DNA from: Burkholderiaceae bacterium
GTDB lineage: Bacteria; Pseudomonadota; Gammaproteobacteria; Burkholderiales; Burkholderiaceae_E
Assembly: GCA_021166725.1 (NCBI GenBank)
Contig: JAJPES010000004.1
Location: 1-50,329 of the forward strand
Direction of reading: 5' to 3'
Length of the DNA stretch: 50,329 nt
Numbering within the stretch: the stretch's first letter is position 1; each line of letters opens with the position of its first letter. The notes beneath the pieces were generated by a model. The model saw only the letters and a list, made by a program, of their open reading frames with translations. It had not been told where the DNA came from and made no database searches. Below are positions 18,113 through 28,059 of the stretch, piece after piece. The position numbers were made by a program, and so were the translations under genes.

Positions 18113-18631
18113 TTGACGACATCCTCGAAACTGCTCTGGGTGCTGCACGGACCCAACCTGAACCTGCTGGGCACGCGCGAGCCGGAGGTCTACGGTTCGA
18201 CCCGGCTCGACGAAATCGACAGCGGACTCGCAAGATTGTGCGCCGAGCACGGATATCGCTGCGAGAGCTTCCAGTCGAATCACGAAGGCGCGCTGGTCGA
18301 CCGCGTGCAACAGGCACGCGAGCGCGAGGTGGCGTTCATCGTGCTGAACCCGGCTGCATTCACGCACACGAGCGTTGCGCTGCGCGACGCATTGGCCGCC
18401 GTGGCGGTTCCGTTCATCGAAGTACACCTGTCGAATATCCATCGCCGCGAAGCGTTCCGCCGGCGCTCGTATTTCTCCGATCTGGCAGTCGGCGTCGTCG
18501 CAGGACTGGGTCCGATCGGCTATCGGCTCGCAATGCAGGCGGCGATCGAGTCGCTGCGCGGGTCCGCCGCCGGTGCGGCGCCGGCTGCCGCCGAAGCGGC
18601 CCACGCCCCGCGGCGCGCCCCCAGAGGTTGA
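18113..18631 (+). CDS. aroQ: Type II 3-dehydroquinate dehydratase
   Basis: Third step of the shikimate pathway, dehydrating 3-dehydroquinate. The 172-aa sequence shows [18 protein letters not shown] with catalytic Tyr27, [30 protein letters not shown], and [21 protein letters not shown] with the catalytic His. The start is a TTG at 18113, giving nine residues before LHGPNLN; a GTG at 18140 would remove almost all of these and is the only alternative. A ~25-residue Ala-rich C-terminal tail is longer than in most homologues. Seven bases separate it from accB. Confidence 0.93.
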   Translation: MTTSSKLLWVLHGPNLNLLGTREPEVYGSTRLDEIDSGLARLCAEHGYRCESFQSNHEGALVDRVQQAREREVAFIVLNPAAFTHTSVALRDALAAVAVPFIEVHLSNIHRREAFRRRSYFSDLAVGVVAGLGPIGYRLAMQAAIESLRGSAAGAAPAAAEAAHAPRRAPRG

Positions 18632-18638
18632 AAGCGAA

Positions 18639-19112
<474 letters not shown>

Positions 19113-19133
19113 CGCGAGCCCGACGCACCGCCG

Positions 19134-20483
<1,350 letters not shown>

Positions 20484-20527
20484 GCGCGTACTGCCGGCTC
20501 GGCTGCGCAACGAAAGGCGACACTGCG

Positions 20528-21529
20528 ATGTGGCTGCGGATCCGCTTCGCCGTCGACGGCATTGCCGCCGATGCGTGGACCGATGCGCTGCTCGCCGCCG
20601 GCGCCTCGTCGGTCGACACGAGCGACGCCGACGCCGATTCCGAAGCCGAATGCGCGTTGTTCGGCGAACCGGGCGAGCCGCCGCCCGCCAGCGCCTGGCC
20701 GCGGACGCGGATCGCCGCACTCATCGCGCAGCAGCCTTCCCCGGCCGCAACGTGCGAGGCCTTGCCGGCCGTACCGGGCGAGGCATCCGCTCGCGCGCCG
20801 AAAACGGCGCTTGCGCACGCAGCGGACGACGATCGGCGGCGCGCTGGCGAAGTCCTCGCGCGCGCCGCGGCGCTCGCCCTGCAGCCGGTCCCGACGGAAA
20901 TCGAACTCGATCGCCTCGACGACCAAGACTGGGTGCAGGCGACACAGCGTCAGTTCGACGCCTTCCCGGTCGGGAATCGACTATGGATAACGCCGACGTG
21001 GCACGCGTCGGTGCAGCCCGTGCCGCAGCCGCGCGCCAGCATCGTGCTCGATCCCGGACTCGCCTTCGGCACCGGCAGCCACCCGACGACGCGCCTGTGC
21101 CTGGAGTGGCTCGACGAAAACCTGCACGCGGGCGACACGGTCATCGACTACGGATGCGGATCCGGCATCCTCGCCATCGCCGCCGCGCGACTGGGCGCGC
21201 GCAGCGTCGCCGGGATCGATATCGATCCGCAGGCGCTTGCGGCGGCTGCGCGCAACGCCGCCGACAACGGCGTGGCCATCGAACTTCGCTCGAGCGGCGA
21301 TGCGATGCCGACGCCGGCCGACGTCGTGGTCGCCAACATCCTCGCGAATCCGCTGCGCGTGCTGGCGCCGCTGCTCGAAACGCTGGTCGCGCCCGGCGGC
21401 CGACTCGTGCTCGCCGGCCTGCTCGACCGGCAGGCCGAAGAGATAGCGCGCTGCTTCCGGCACGTGGCACTGCACGCGTGGCGCTCCGCCGAAGGCTGGA
21501 CTTGCCTGGCGGGAACGCGTCGTCGATGA
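20528..21529 (+). CDS. prmA: Ribosomal protein L11 methyltransferase
   Basis: SAM-dependent trimethylation of L11. In 333 aa: an N-terminal L11-recognition region (WLRIRFAVDGIAADAWTDALLAAGA), linker, LDPGLAFGTGSHPTTRLCLEWL, the SAM motif VIDYGCGSGILAIAAARLGA, IDIDPQALAAAARNA, and NILANPLRVLAPLL. It is somewhat longer than E. coli PrmA (293 aa) owing to an Ala/Pro-rich insertion around residues 45-105. It lies 44 bases after accC, a gene order common in Burkholderiales. Confidence 0.95.
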   Translation: MWLRIRFAVDGIAADAWTDALLAAGASSVDTSDADADSEAECALFGEPGEPPPASAWPRTRIAALIAQQPSPAATCEALPAVPGEASARAPKTALAHAADDDRRRAGEVLARAAALALQPVPTEIELDRLDDQDWVQATQRQFDAFPVGNRLWITPTWHASVQPVPQPRASIVLDPGLAFGTGSHPTTRLCLEWLDENLHAGDTVIDYGCGSGILAIAAARLGARSVAGIDIDPQALAAAARNAADNGVAIELRSSGDAMPTPADVVVANILANPLRVLAPLLETLVAPGGRLVLAGLLDRQAEEIARCFRHVALHAWRSAEGWTCLAGTRRR

Positions 21530-21551
21530 TCGCGCGAAACCGGAAGAACCG

Positions 21552-22829
21552 ATGACGCTCGCCACCACCTGCCCGCAGTGCAAGACGAGCTTCAGGGTCG
21601 TTCCCGACCAGCTGAAGTTGCGCCGCGGTTTCGTGCGTTGCGGGCGATGCCGGCACGTCTTTGCCGGCGTCGACCATCTGCGCTACGTCGACGACGCGCA
21701 ACTGCGCACCGAAGCCGGTGCCATCGGCGCGCAGCGGCACCGCGAAACGGATACCACGGTCGCGCCGGAAGCGGGCCGCACTGCGAGCGCCGATGACGTC
21801 GAATGGATCGTCGTCGGCGCGCCGGACGCGGACGACGCGCTGCTCGCCGAGCGGTTCGACGAAGACGCGGACGCGGCGCATGCAGATGAGCAAGCGCGCG
21901 AAGAGGCGCCTGTCGAGACACCGACGGAGGCAGCGGCGCTCGCCGACGCTCCCGTTGGCGAGGCGTCGGCCGCCGAGGCATCGATCGAAGCTCCGGTCGG
22001 CGACGCACCCTTCCTCGACGAACGCTTCGCCGAGGGGCACCTCTCCGAGGAGCACTTCGCCGAGGAATACTTTTCCGAGGAGCGCTTCGCCGACGCGCCC
22101 TTCCCCCAGGCGCCGGAGACCGAAGGACCGACGAAGGAATCGTTCGCCGCAGCAGCCCCCGTCGAAGGTTCCCCGGCCGATTCGCCCGCTGGCGATGCGC
22201 CCCCTGCCGAACACGCACCTGGCCCGCCTCCGCCGTACGTCGAGCGCTACGCCGCCACGGACTACGACGAACGCGCCGGCGACGAATCGGCGATCGACTA
22301 CTTCTCCACCGCCCGTACGCGCGGTTTCGCCGATCGACGCGGGCTCGCGGTCGGCCTGCTCGCGCTCGTGCTGACGGTGGCGCTTGCAATGCAGTGGGTG
22401 GTCGCGCAACGCTCGGCGATCGCGTCGAATCTGCCCTTCGCCGCGCCGCTGCTGGGCGCCGCGCTCGCACCTTTCGGCCTGCGCATCGAGGCACCGAGCG
22501 AGCTCGATGCGTTGACGATCGAATCCTTCGAGCTGCAGGCCTCGGCCGCTCCCGACGTGCTCGAGATGCGGGCACTGTTGCGCAACCATGCCGACCATCC
22601 GGTGCGCTGGCCGTCGATGCAACTGACCCTCACCGACCCTTCGAGCCGCGTGCTCGTGCGCCGCGCCCTGCATCCGGACGACTACCTGCCGCCGGCCGAC
22701 GAAGCTCGTGCCGACGGTGTTCCTCCGCGCACCGAGTGGCCGCTGCGCCTCGCGCTCGAGGCGCGCGAACTGCAGGCCACCGGTTACGACTACCGCGTGC
22801 AACTGTTCTATTCCCAGGAACGACGATGA
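21552..22829 (+). CDS. Zinc-ribbon DUF3426 membrane protein
   Basis: The 425-aa protein starts with an MJ0042-type zinc ribbon, Cys7-x2-Cys10 and Cys30-x2-Cys33 (CPQCKTSFRV, VRCGRCRHVF). A ~220-residue acidic, Ala/Glu/Pro-rich region follows, including imperfect repeats such as LSEEHFAEEYFSEERFADAPF (about residues 158-178). One membrane helix (~259-280, LAVGLLALVLTVALAMQWVV) leads to the C-terminal DUF3426 domain on the far side. Function is unknown, though the family is regularly beside prmA. Its stop overlaps the next start as ATGA. Confidence 0.85.
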   Translation: MTLATTCPQCKTSFRVVPDQLKLRRGFVRCGRCRHVFAGVDHLRYVDDAQLRTEAGAIGAQRHRETDTTVAPEAGRTASADDVEWIVVGAPDADDALLAERFDEDADAAHADEQAREEAPVETPTEAAALADAPVGEASAAEASIEAPVGDAPFLDERFAEGHLSEEHFAEEYFSEERFADAPFPQAPETEGPTKESFAAAAPVEGSPADSPAGDAPPAEHAPGPPPPYVERYAATDYDERAGDESAIDYFSTARTRGFADRRGLAVGLLALVLTVALAMQWVVAQRSAIASNLPFAAPLLGAALAPFGLRIEAPSELDALTIESFELQASAAPDVLEMRALLRNHADHPVRWPSMQLTLTDPSSRVLVRRALHPDDYLPPADEARADGVPPRTEWPLRLALEARELQATGYDYRVQLFYSQERR

Positions 22830-23779
22830 CCCGACGCGTACTGATCAGCGGCTCGATCGCCTACGACACGATCATGGTGTTCGAAGGCCACTTCAAGGAT
22901 CACATCCTTCCCGATCGCGTGCACATGCTGAACGTGTCGTTCCTCGCGCCCCGGCTCGAGCGCAACTACGGCGGCTGCGCGGGCAACATCGCCTACACGC
23001 TCGGCGCGCTCGGCGGCGAGCCGGTGATGCTCGCGACGATCGGTCGCGACGGCGACGCCTACCTCGCGCACCTGGCCGAGCTGGGCATCGACGCTTCCAC
23101 CGTGCGCCGGCTCGACGACGAATACACGGCGCAGGCCTACATCACCACCGATCTGTCCGACAACCAGATCACCGCGTTCCATCCCGGTGCGATGTCGCAC
23201 GCACATCGCGTCTCGGCGCGCGAGATCTGCAGCAGCGCTGCCGGGGCGGCGATCGGCATCGTGGCGCCCAACGGACGCGAAGCGATGCTGCAGCACGCCC
23301 GGGAGTTCGGTGAATGCGGCGTGCCCTTCGTGTTCGACCCGGGCCAGGGGCTGCCGATGTTCGACGGCGAGACCTTGCGCTGGTTCGTCTCGCTCGCCAG
23401 CGCCGTCACCGTCAACGACTACGAGGCTTCGCTGCTCGTCGAACGCACCGGCTGGAGCGAATCACGGATCGCGCAGCAGGTGCAGGCGCTGATCGTCACC
23501 CGCGGCGGCGAAGGATCGCGCGTGCACGAGGGCGGAATGGTGAGCGAGATCGCGGCGCTGCCGGTAGCGTGCGCCGTCGATCCGACCGGCTGCGGCGACG
23601 CGTATCGCGCCGGCCTGCTGCACGGGCGCACGCTCGGCTGGAGCTGGGCCGACGCGGCGCGCCTGGGCAGCGTGATGGGCGCGATCAAGATCGAGCATCG
23701 CGGCGGACAGAACCATCCGATCGACCGCGCCGAGGTCGCGCGACGCTTCGAAGGGGCCTACGGCCGCGCGCCCTGGTAG
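22826..23779 (+). CDS. PfkB-family carbohydrate/nucleoside kinase
   Basis: A 317-aa ribokinase-like sugar or nucleoside kinase, often annotated as adenosine kinase in this gene neighbourhood. Seen: N-terminal SGSIAYDTIMVFEGHF, the first PfkB signature GGCAGNIAYTLGALGGEPVMLATIG, anion hole and catalytic Asp in DPTGCGDAYRAGLLHG. The substrate is inferred only from the resemblance. It starts within an ATGA overlap with the DUF3426 gene. Its last 22 bases overlap the 3' end of the opposing yggU-like gene. Confidence 0.87.
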   Translation: MTRRVLISGSIAYDTIMVFEGHFKDHILPDRVHMLNVSFLAPRLERNYGGCAGNIAYTLGALGGEPVMLATIGRDGDAYLAHLAELGIDASTVRRLDDEYTAQAYITTDLSDNQITAFHPGAMSHAHRVSAREICSSAAGAAIGIVAPNGREAMLQHAREFGECGVPFVFDPGQGLPMFDGETLRWFVSLASAVTVNDYEASLLVERTGWSESRIAQQVQALIVTRGGEGSRVHEGGMVSEIAALPVACAVDPTGCGDAYRAGLLHGRTLGWSWADAARLGSVMGAIKIEHRGGQNHPIDRAEVARRFEGAYGRAPW

Positions 23780-24078
23780 AGCGCCGCGCACAGCGCGGGC
23801 GCGTCGTGCGCGGCAGCGAGCGCGAAGCGCTTGCGCCTACCGGTCTGCCCCGACACCAGCCGTACCGAGCGCTTCGGCAGCGAGAGCCGCTCGGCCAGGA
23901 AGCGCGCGATCTCGTCGTTCGCGCGCCCTTCGAGCGGCGGTGCGGCAACGCGCAGCTTCAGGCAGCCGTCGTGCTCGCCGACCACTTCGGTGCGCGGCGC
24001 ACCGGGCTGCGCGGCGATGCGGACGCGCCAGGCGCCGGGCTCGCCGTCGAGCCACGGCGGCAACGCTGCGCGATCCAT
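23758..24078 (-). CDS. YggU/DUF167 family protein
   Basis: A small 106-aa cytoplasmic protein with the family core VRIAAQPGAPRTEVVGEHDG, LKLRVAAPPLEGRANDEIAR, and the SVRLVSGQTGRRK loop. Biochemical role unknown. It follows the YggT-like gene by 25 bases; yggT-yggU is a conserved pair. Its 3' end overlaps the PfkB gene by 22 bases tail to tail. Confidence 0.88.
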   Translation of the reverse strand: MDRAALPPWLDGEPGAWRVRIAAQPGAPRTEVVGEHDGCLKLRVAAPPLEGRANDEIARFLAERLSLPKRSVRLVSGQTGRRKRFALAAAHDAPALCAALYQGARP

Positions 24079-24103
24079 CGAAGGTGGCGACGCCGCGCGT
24101 CGA

Positions 24104-24676
24104 TCAGGAAACGGCCGCGAAGAATGTCGGCATCGCCGACTGCAGCACGGTGAGCGCGAGTTGCGCCAGCAGGATCAGCACCAGCGGCGACAGATCCACG
24201 CCGCCGATCAGCGGAACGAAGCGGCGGATCGGCGAGAGGAACGGACGCGTGAGCGCATCGATCGTCGGCGCGATCGGCGCATGCGGATTCACCCACGACA
24301 GCACGGCGAGCAGCAGCACCAGCGCGGTGAGCAGCCACAGCGACCACTTGGCGAGCCAGAAGACCGCCAGCAGCACAACGGCGCCAAAGGCCGGTGCCCG
24401 ACCGCCCCCGAAGAGCAGCACGTAGAGAACGGCGAGCACGACGGCGAGCAGCAGCGAGGCGAGCAGGCTCGCCCAGTCGACGCTGCGCATGTTCTTGCGC
24501 GTGGCCGGAAGCACGCCGCGCAGCGGCCGCACGATCCAGTCGGTGACGGCGATGACGAACTGGCCGAGCGGATCGCGAACGCCGAGTCCGAGCCAGTTCA
24601 GGTACGCACGCAGGACGCAGGCGGTAGCCAGCAGGCTGCCGAGCGTTTCGAGCAGAAGCCAGAGTGCCTGATGCAT
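24104..24676 (-). CDS. YggT family integral membrane protein
   Basis: A 190-aa protein of two YggT repeats, each with paired hydrophobic segments around a conserved WIVRPLRGVLP or LTRPFLSPIRRFVPLIGGVDLSP loop. The family is linked to osmotic tolerance and, in other bacteria, to cell division or factor assembly, none demonstrable here. The ATG at 24676 begins MHQALWLLLETLGSLLAT; the frame is open further up but that part is charged and not membrane-like. Confidence 0.88.
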   Translation of the reverse strand: MHQALWLLLETLGSLLATACVLRAYLNWLGLGVRDPLGQFVIAVTDWIVRPLRGVLPATRKNMRSVDWASLLASLLLAVVLAVLYVLLFGGGRAPAFGAVVLLAVFWLAKWSLWLLTALVLLLAVLSWVNPHAPIAPTIDALTRPFLSPIRRFVPLIGGVDLSPLVLILLAQLALTVLQSAMPTFFAAVS

Positions 24677-24713
24677 GGAGTCGATTCCGCAACGCCCGCG
24701 ATTCTCGCACACG

Positions 24714-24752
24714 AAAAAAGAGTCCCGCACCGTGCGATACCCGGTGCGGGAC
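24714..24752 (-). terminator. Intrinsic terminator downstream of the H1-like gene
   Basis: On the minus strand, GTCCCGCACC (24752-24743) pairs perfectly with GGTGCGGGAC (24731-24722) around an 11-base loop, followed by TC and then six T residues (24719-24714). It is 50 bases after the stop codon of the H1-like gene, which it most likely ends. Confidence 0.88.
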
Positions 24753-24802
24753 CCGTTGCGTCGTGCGCCGCCGGCGGCGCGCGACGCTGCGCCGGCGAGA
24801 CG

Positions 24803-25438
24803 TTACGGACGGTTGCCGGTCGGGAACGGCCACGCGGCCGCCGGATTCAGCGGCTTGGCGGCCGGGGCCGCCGTGGTCGCGGCGCCGTTGTTCTTCGCCG
24901 CCGGTTTCCGCGTTGCAGCCTTCTTCACCACCGGCTTCTTCGCGGCGACCTTCTTCGTCGATGCCTTCTTCGCAGCGGGCTTCTTCGCCGCCGCCGCCTT
25001 CTTCGCGGGGGCCTTGCGCGCGGCCGTCTTCTTCGTCGCCTTCTTCGCGGCGGTCTTCTTCGCTGCCGTCTTCTTCACGGCCTTGCGTGCTGCCATCGGC
25101 TTTTTCGCGGCGGCCTTGCGAGCGGTCTTCTTGACGGCGGTCTTGCGTGCAGTGGCCTTCTTCGCTGCGCCCTTCTTCGCTGCCGTCTTCCTGGCCGCGG
25201 TCTTCTTCGCCGCCGTCTTCTTCGCCGCCGATTTCTTCGCTGCGGACTTCTTCACCGCGGTCCTCTTCGCCGCGGTCTTCTTCGCCGCAGGTTTCTTCGC
25301 CGCAGCCTTGCGCGCCACGACGCGCTTGGTCGCTGCGCTCTTCGTCACGGCCTTGCGCGCAGTGGTCTTCTTCGTTGCTTTCTTCGCCGCGGCCTTCTTC
25401 GCGGCGGGCTTCTTCGCGGCTTTCTTGGCGGTTGCCAT
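24803..25438 (-). CDS. Histone H1-like Lys/Ala-rich DNA-binding protein
   Basis: A 211-aa protein made almost entirely of AAKK-type repeats (KKAAKKPAAKK, KKTAAKKTAARK), the C-terminal-tail type of histone H1 known from AlgP and bacterial H1-like proteins. It would be disordered, highly basic and bind DNA non-specifically, condensing the chromosome. The last ~30 residues change to NNGAATTAAPAAKPLNPAAAWPFPTG, a non-basic end. An AAGGAGATCCTCC precedes the ATG, a strong ribosome site. It has its own terminator and so is probably monocistronic. Repeat number could vary between strains. Confidence 0.9.
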   Translation of the reverse strand: MATAKKAAKKPAAKKAAAKKATKKTTARKAVTKSAATKRVVARKAAAKKPAAKKTAAKRTAVKKSAAKKSAAKKTAAKKTAARKTAAKKGAAKKATARKTAVKKTARKAAAKKPMAARKAVKKTAAKKTAAKKATKKTAARKAPAKKAAAAKKPAAKKASTKKVAAKKPVVKKAATRKPAAKNNGAATTAAPAAKPLNPAAAWPFPTGNRP

Positions 25439-25578
25439 GGAGGATCTCCTTCTCAGGATGTTGCGATGACGGAAACCCGTGCCGCAGCGCGCATGCGCAT
25501 CGTTCGGTACGGGCTATTCATCGGCGCAAGAACACCGTGTTCCACGGTTCGTCGCTCCTACGCTAATGAATTCGGCGC

Positions 25579-25610
25579 AAAAAAAGCGCCGGAACCAACG
25601 GTTCGGCGCT
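25579..25610 (-). terminator. Strong intrinsic terminator between ampD and the H1-like gene
   Basis: On the minus strand an 11-bp stem with one bulged base (AGCGCCGAACC with GGTTCCGGCGCT, 3-base loop) is followed by seven T residues. It ends leftward transcription about 360 bases after the ampD stop, which is far for a gene's own terminator. It therefore may end a separate transcript in this gap. Confidence 0.82.
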
Positions 25611-25800
25611 TCGTGGAGATCGTCGCAACGGGAACCGGACCGGCTGTCGCATCGCCTTCGCGAGCCCGCCTGCATCGGTTCTTTCCCGCCCAAAACCCAT
25701 TCGACCCCACCAGATCATCCTCTGCGACAGCAACTGATTCCACGCTCGAAAACTCATCGATAACTTCTTGTACTGGCGTGAAATTCCGCTGTTATTCACA
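25579..25800 (-). ncRNA. Candidate small RNA (about 220 nt), unnamed
   Basis: The 531-base gap between the H1-like gene and ampD holds a possible promoter at 25835-25807 and the terminator at 25610-25579 in the same direction. The two open frames that cross it (61 and 64+ codons) both read straight through the terminator stem, as real genes rarely do, and have no ribosome site that I can see. The upstream part is markedly richer in A and T than its surroundings. A small RNA is the simplest reading, but a small-protein mRNA or a long 3' end of ampD remain possible. The rest of the gap (25439-25578) is the H1-like leader, with a small ACCGTG-TTC-CACGGT dyad at 25534-25548. Confidence 0.4.
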
Positions 25801-25806
25801 CGCAAA

Positions 25807-25835
25807 ATCTTACGGTGCTTGTAGGGCATGCGCAA
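25807..25835 (-). promoter_or_regulatory. Candidate sigma-70 promoter of the small transcript
   Basis: Minus strand: TTGCGC (25835-25830), a 17-base spacer, then TAAGAT (25812-25807). The match is 3 of 6 and 4 of 6 to consensus with ideal spacing, in the most AT-rich stretch of the gap. It would start a transcript near 25800 that ends at the terminator at 25610-25579. Confidence 0.35.
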
Positions 25836-25969
25836 CGATTCGACGCGTTCGTCTTGACTCGCGCGCGATTTCGTCGGCGTGCACGCAACACATCGAGAAG
25901 CCTTCGACATCGCGCAGCGATGCATCGCGCGCATCCGATCGCGCGCTCGTTGCGATCGCAAGCACGCGT

Positions 25970-26560
25970 TCAGTACGGTCGAACGAGATCGCGCGCTTCG
26001 TTCATTGCATGCACGCGCGCCCAGTCGAACATCGGACCCGGATCGCGCTTGCGTTCGGGAGCGATGTCGCTGTGTCCGGCGAGCCAACGCAGCGGATGAC
26101 GCTCGCGCAGCGCGGCGATCAGGCATCGCAGGCGTCGATACTGGGCTTCCGTGAAGCGATGCGACTCGTCGCCTTCGAGCTCGATGCCGATCGAGAAATC
26201 GTTGCAGCGCTGGCGATCGAGAAAGCGCGAGACACCGGCGTGCCAGGCGCGCTTGTCGGTGTCGACGAACTGCAGCAGTTCGCCGCGGCGCCGCACGAGG
26301 AAATGCGCCGACACGCGCAGTTCGCGCAAGGCGGCGAACGACGGATGCGACGAAGCATCGAGGCGATTGGTGAACAGTTGCTCGACCGCGTCGCCGCTGA
26401 ACCGGCCGGGCGGCAGGCTGATGTGGTGCACGACGAGCAGTTCCGCCTGCGCACCGGCCGGACGAGCATCGAAGTTCGGCGACTCGAGTACGCGCGCGCC
26501 GGCGAGCCACCCCGACCCGTCTTCGCGCCAGGCGACGCGCGACCCGCGCGTGCGCGTCAT
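25970..26560 (-). CDS. ampD: 1,6-anhydro-N-acetylmuramyl-L-alanine amidase
   Basis: Cytoplasmic zinc amidase that cleaves anhydro-muropeptides in peptidoglycan recycling; its loss induces AmpC beta-lactamase in bacteria with ampR. The 196-aa protein has SPNFDARPAGAQAELLVVHHISLPPG with a zinc His, FLVRRRGELLQFVDTDKRAWHAG, SIGIELEGDES, and the late LAGHSDIAPERKRDPGPMFDW with the remaining His/Asp ligands. Its ATG overlaps the pilR stop. The product pathway feeds Mpl, which is also in this window. Confidence 0.94.
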   Translation of the reverse strand: MTRTRGSRVAWREDGSGWLAGARVLESPNFDARPAGAQAELLVVHHISLPPGRFSGDAVEQLFTNRLDASSHPSFAALRELRVSAHFLVRRRGELLQFVDTDKRAWHAGVSRFLDRQRCNDFSIGIELEGDESHRFTEAQYRRLRCLIAALRERHPLRWLAGHSDIAPERKRDPGPMFDWARVHAMNEARDLVRPY

Positions 26561-28059
26561 TCGTTCAGCCCGAGCCGTTGCATCCGATAGCGAAGCGCAC
26601 GGAAGGTGATGCCGAGCAGGCGCGCCGCCGCGGTGCGGTTGTAGCGGGTCTTGTCGAGCGCACGCAGGATCGCTTCGCGCTCGATCTGCTCGAGGTAGTC
26701 GGGCAGCGACTCGGGCACGCCGTCCTCGGACACCCGCACCGGCCGGCGCTCGCCGGGTGCGCCGCTTGCCGGCGGTGCGGCGTCCGCGCCTTCGGAATCG
26801 ATACGCTCGTTCTCGTCGTCGTCGGAGACGATCGGCTTCAGTCCGAGATCCTCCACGTTGATCACGTCGCCGTTGGAGAACGCCAGCGCGCGTTCGAGCA
26901 CGTTCTCGAGCTCGCGCACGTTGCCGGGGAAGCGGTAACTCTGCAGATAGCGCACGGCCACCGGCGCGAGGCGCGGCGCCTGGATCGCGCCGCTGCGCCC
27001 GGAGAGCCGCCCGAGAATCGCCTCGGCGAGCACCGGGATGTCTTCGAGACGCTCGCGCAGCGACGGCAATCGCAGCTCGATCACGTTGAGCCGGTAGTAC
27101 AGATCCTGGCGGAAGCGCCCGGACGCCACGCATTGCGCAAGATCCTGGTGGGTGGCGCTGACGATGCGCACGTCCACCGCTTCCTCGACGGTGGCGCCGA
27201 CCTTGCGCACGCGCTTCTCCTGTATGGCGCGCAGCAGCTTCACCTGCATCGCCAGCGGCAGGTCGGCCACCTCGTCGAGGAACAGCGTTCCGCTGTTGGC
27301 GGCCTGGAAGAAGCCGTCGCGATCCTGATCCGCGCCGGTGAACGCGCCCTTGCGATAGCCGAAGAACTCCGCTTCCATCAGCGACTCGGGAATCGCGCCG
27401 CAGTTCACGGCGACGAACGGTTGCGCGGCGCGCGCACCGGTCTCGTGGATCAGGCGCGCAGCCAGCTCCTTGCCCGAACCCGACTCACCGCCGATCGACA
27501 CCGGCGCCATGCTGCGCGCGAGCCGCGCGATCTGCGCACGCACCTCGCGGATCGCTTCCGAGTCGCCGAGCAGTTGCCGCGACGGCTGCGGCGACGAGGC
27601 GGCGACCTCGTTCTCCGGCGCGCCACCCGACTGCGACGGCAACTGCAACGCCGAGCGCACGAGACTGCGCAGCGCATCGAGCGCAACCGGCTTGGCGAGA
27701 TAGTCGAAGGCGCCCGCCTTCAGCGCCGCCACTGCGTTCTCGGCGCTGCCGTAGGCGGTGATCACGGCGACCGGCGTCTGCGGATGGCGACGGTTGATCG
27801 TGGCGACGAGCGTCAGCCCGTCGCCGTCGGGCAGGCGCATGTCGGTCAGGCACAGCGAATAGGCGTTGCGCGACAGCGCAGCCTCGGCATCGGCGAGCGA
27901 ACCTGCGCAATCGACGTCGAGCCCCATGCCGACCAGCGTCAGCTCGAGCAGTTCGCGCAGGTCGGCCTCGTCGTCGACGACCAGCACGCGGCGCACGGGC
28001 GTCGTGCGCGCAGGTCGCGGCGCGCTGCGCGGGTTCGTGGTGGCTGCTGCTTCCTTCAT
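26557..28059 (-). CDS. pilR: Sigma-54-dependent response regulator, PilR-like
   Basis: A 500-aa NtrC-type activator. Order: receiver domain (~residues 25-140) with phospho-acceptor Asp in CLTDMRLPDGDG, sigma-54 AAA+ domain with Walker A GESGSGKE and the sigma-54 contact loop GAFTGA, and a Fis-type helix-turn-helix (YNRTAAARLLGITFRALRYR). Paired with the adjacent sensor kinase by an ATGA overlap. In the PilSR system it activates pilin transcription with RpoN. No pilA is in the window, so the target is assumed from the PP0621-pilS-pilR-ampD neighbourhood. Confidence 0.9.
   Translation of the reverse strand: MKEAAATTNPRSAPRPARTTPVRRVLVVDDEADLRELLELTLVGMGLDVDCAGSLADAEAALSRNAYSLCLTDMRLPDGDGLTLVATINRRHPQTPVAVITAYGSAENAVAALKAGAFDYLAKPVALDALRSLVRSALQLPSQSGGAPENEVAASSPQPSRQLLGDSEAIREVRAQIARLARSMAPVSIGGESGSGKELAARLIHETGARAAQPFVAVNCGAIPESLMEAEFFGYRKGAFTGADQDRDGFFQAANSGTLFLDEVADLPLAMQVKLLRAIQEKRVRKVGATVEEAVDVRIVSATHQDLAQCVASGRFRQDLYYRLNVIELRLPSLRERLEDIPVLAEAILGRLSGRSGAIQAPRLAPVAVRYLQSYRFPGNVRELENVLERALAFSNGDVINVEDLGLKPIVSDDDENERIDSEGADAAPPASGAPGERRPVRVSEDGVPESLPDYLEQIEREAILRALDKTRYNRTAAARLLGITFRALRYRMQRLGLNE

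Noticed and set aside
24675..25469. 264-codon frame rich in Phe/Ala that mimics a membrane protein
   Set aside because: Antisense of the H1-like gene, which has a strong ribosome site, terminator and known protein type.
25558..25743. 61-codon frame in the ampD/H1-like gap
   Set aside because: It runs through the terminator stem, has no ribosome site and no family features; a small RNA is the better reading.
23831..26590. 919-codon open frame on the plus strand across yggU, yggT, the H1-like gene and ampD
   Set aside because: It is the complement of four recognisable genes; the phenylalanine/alanine-rich stretch is simply the antisense of AAKK repeats.
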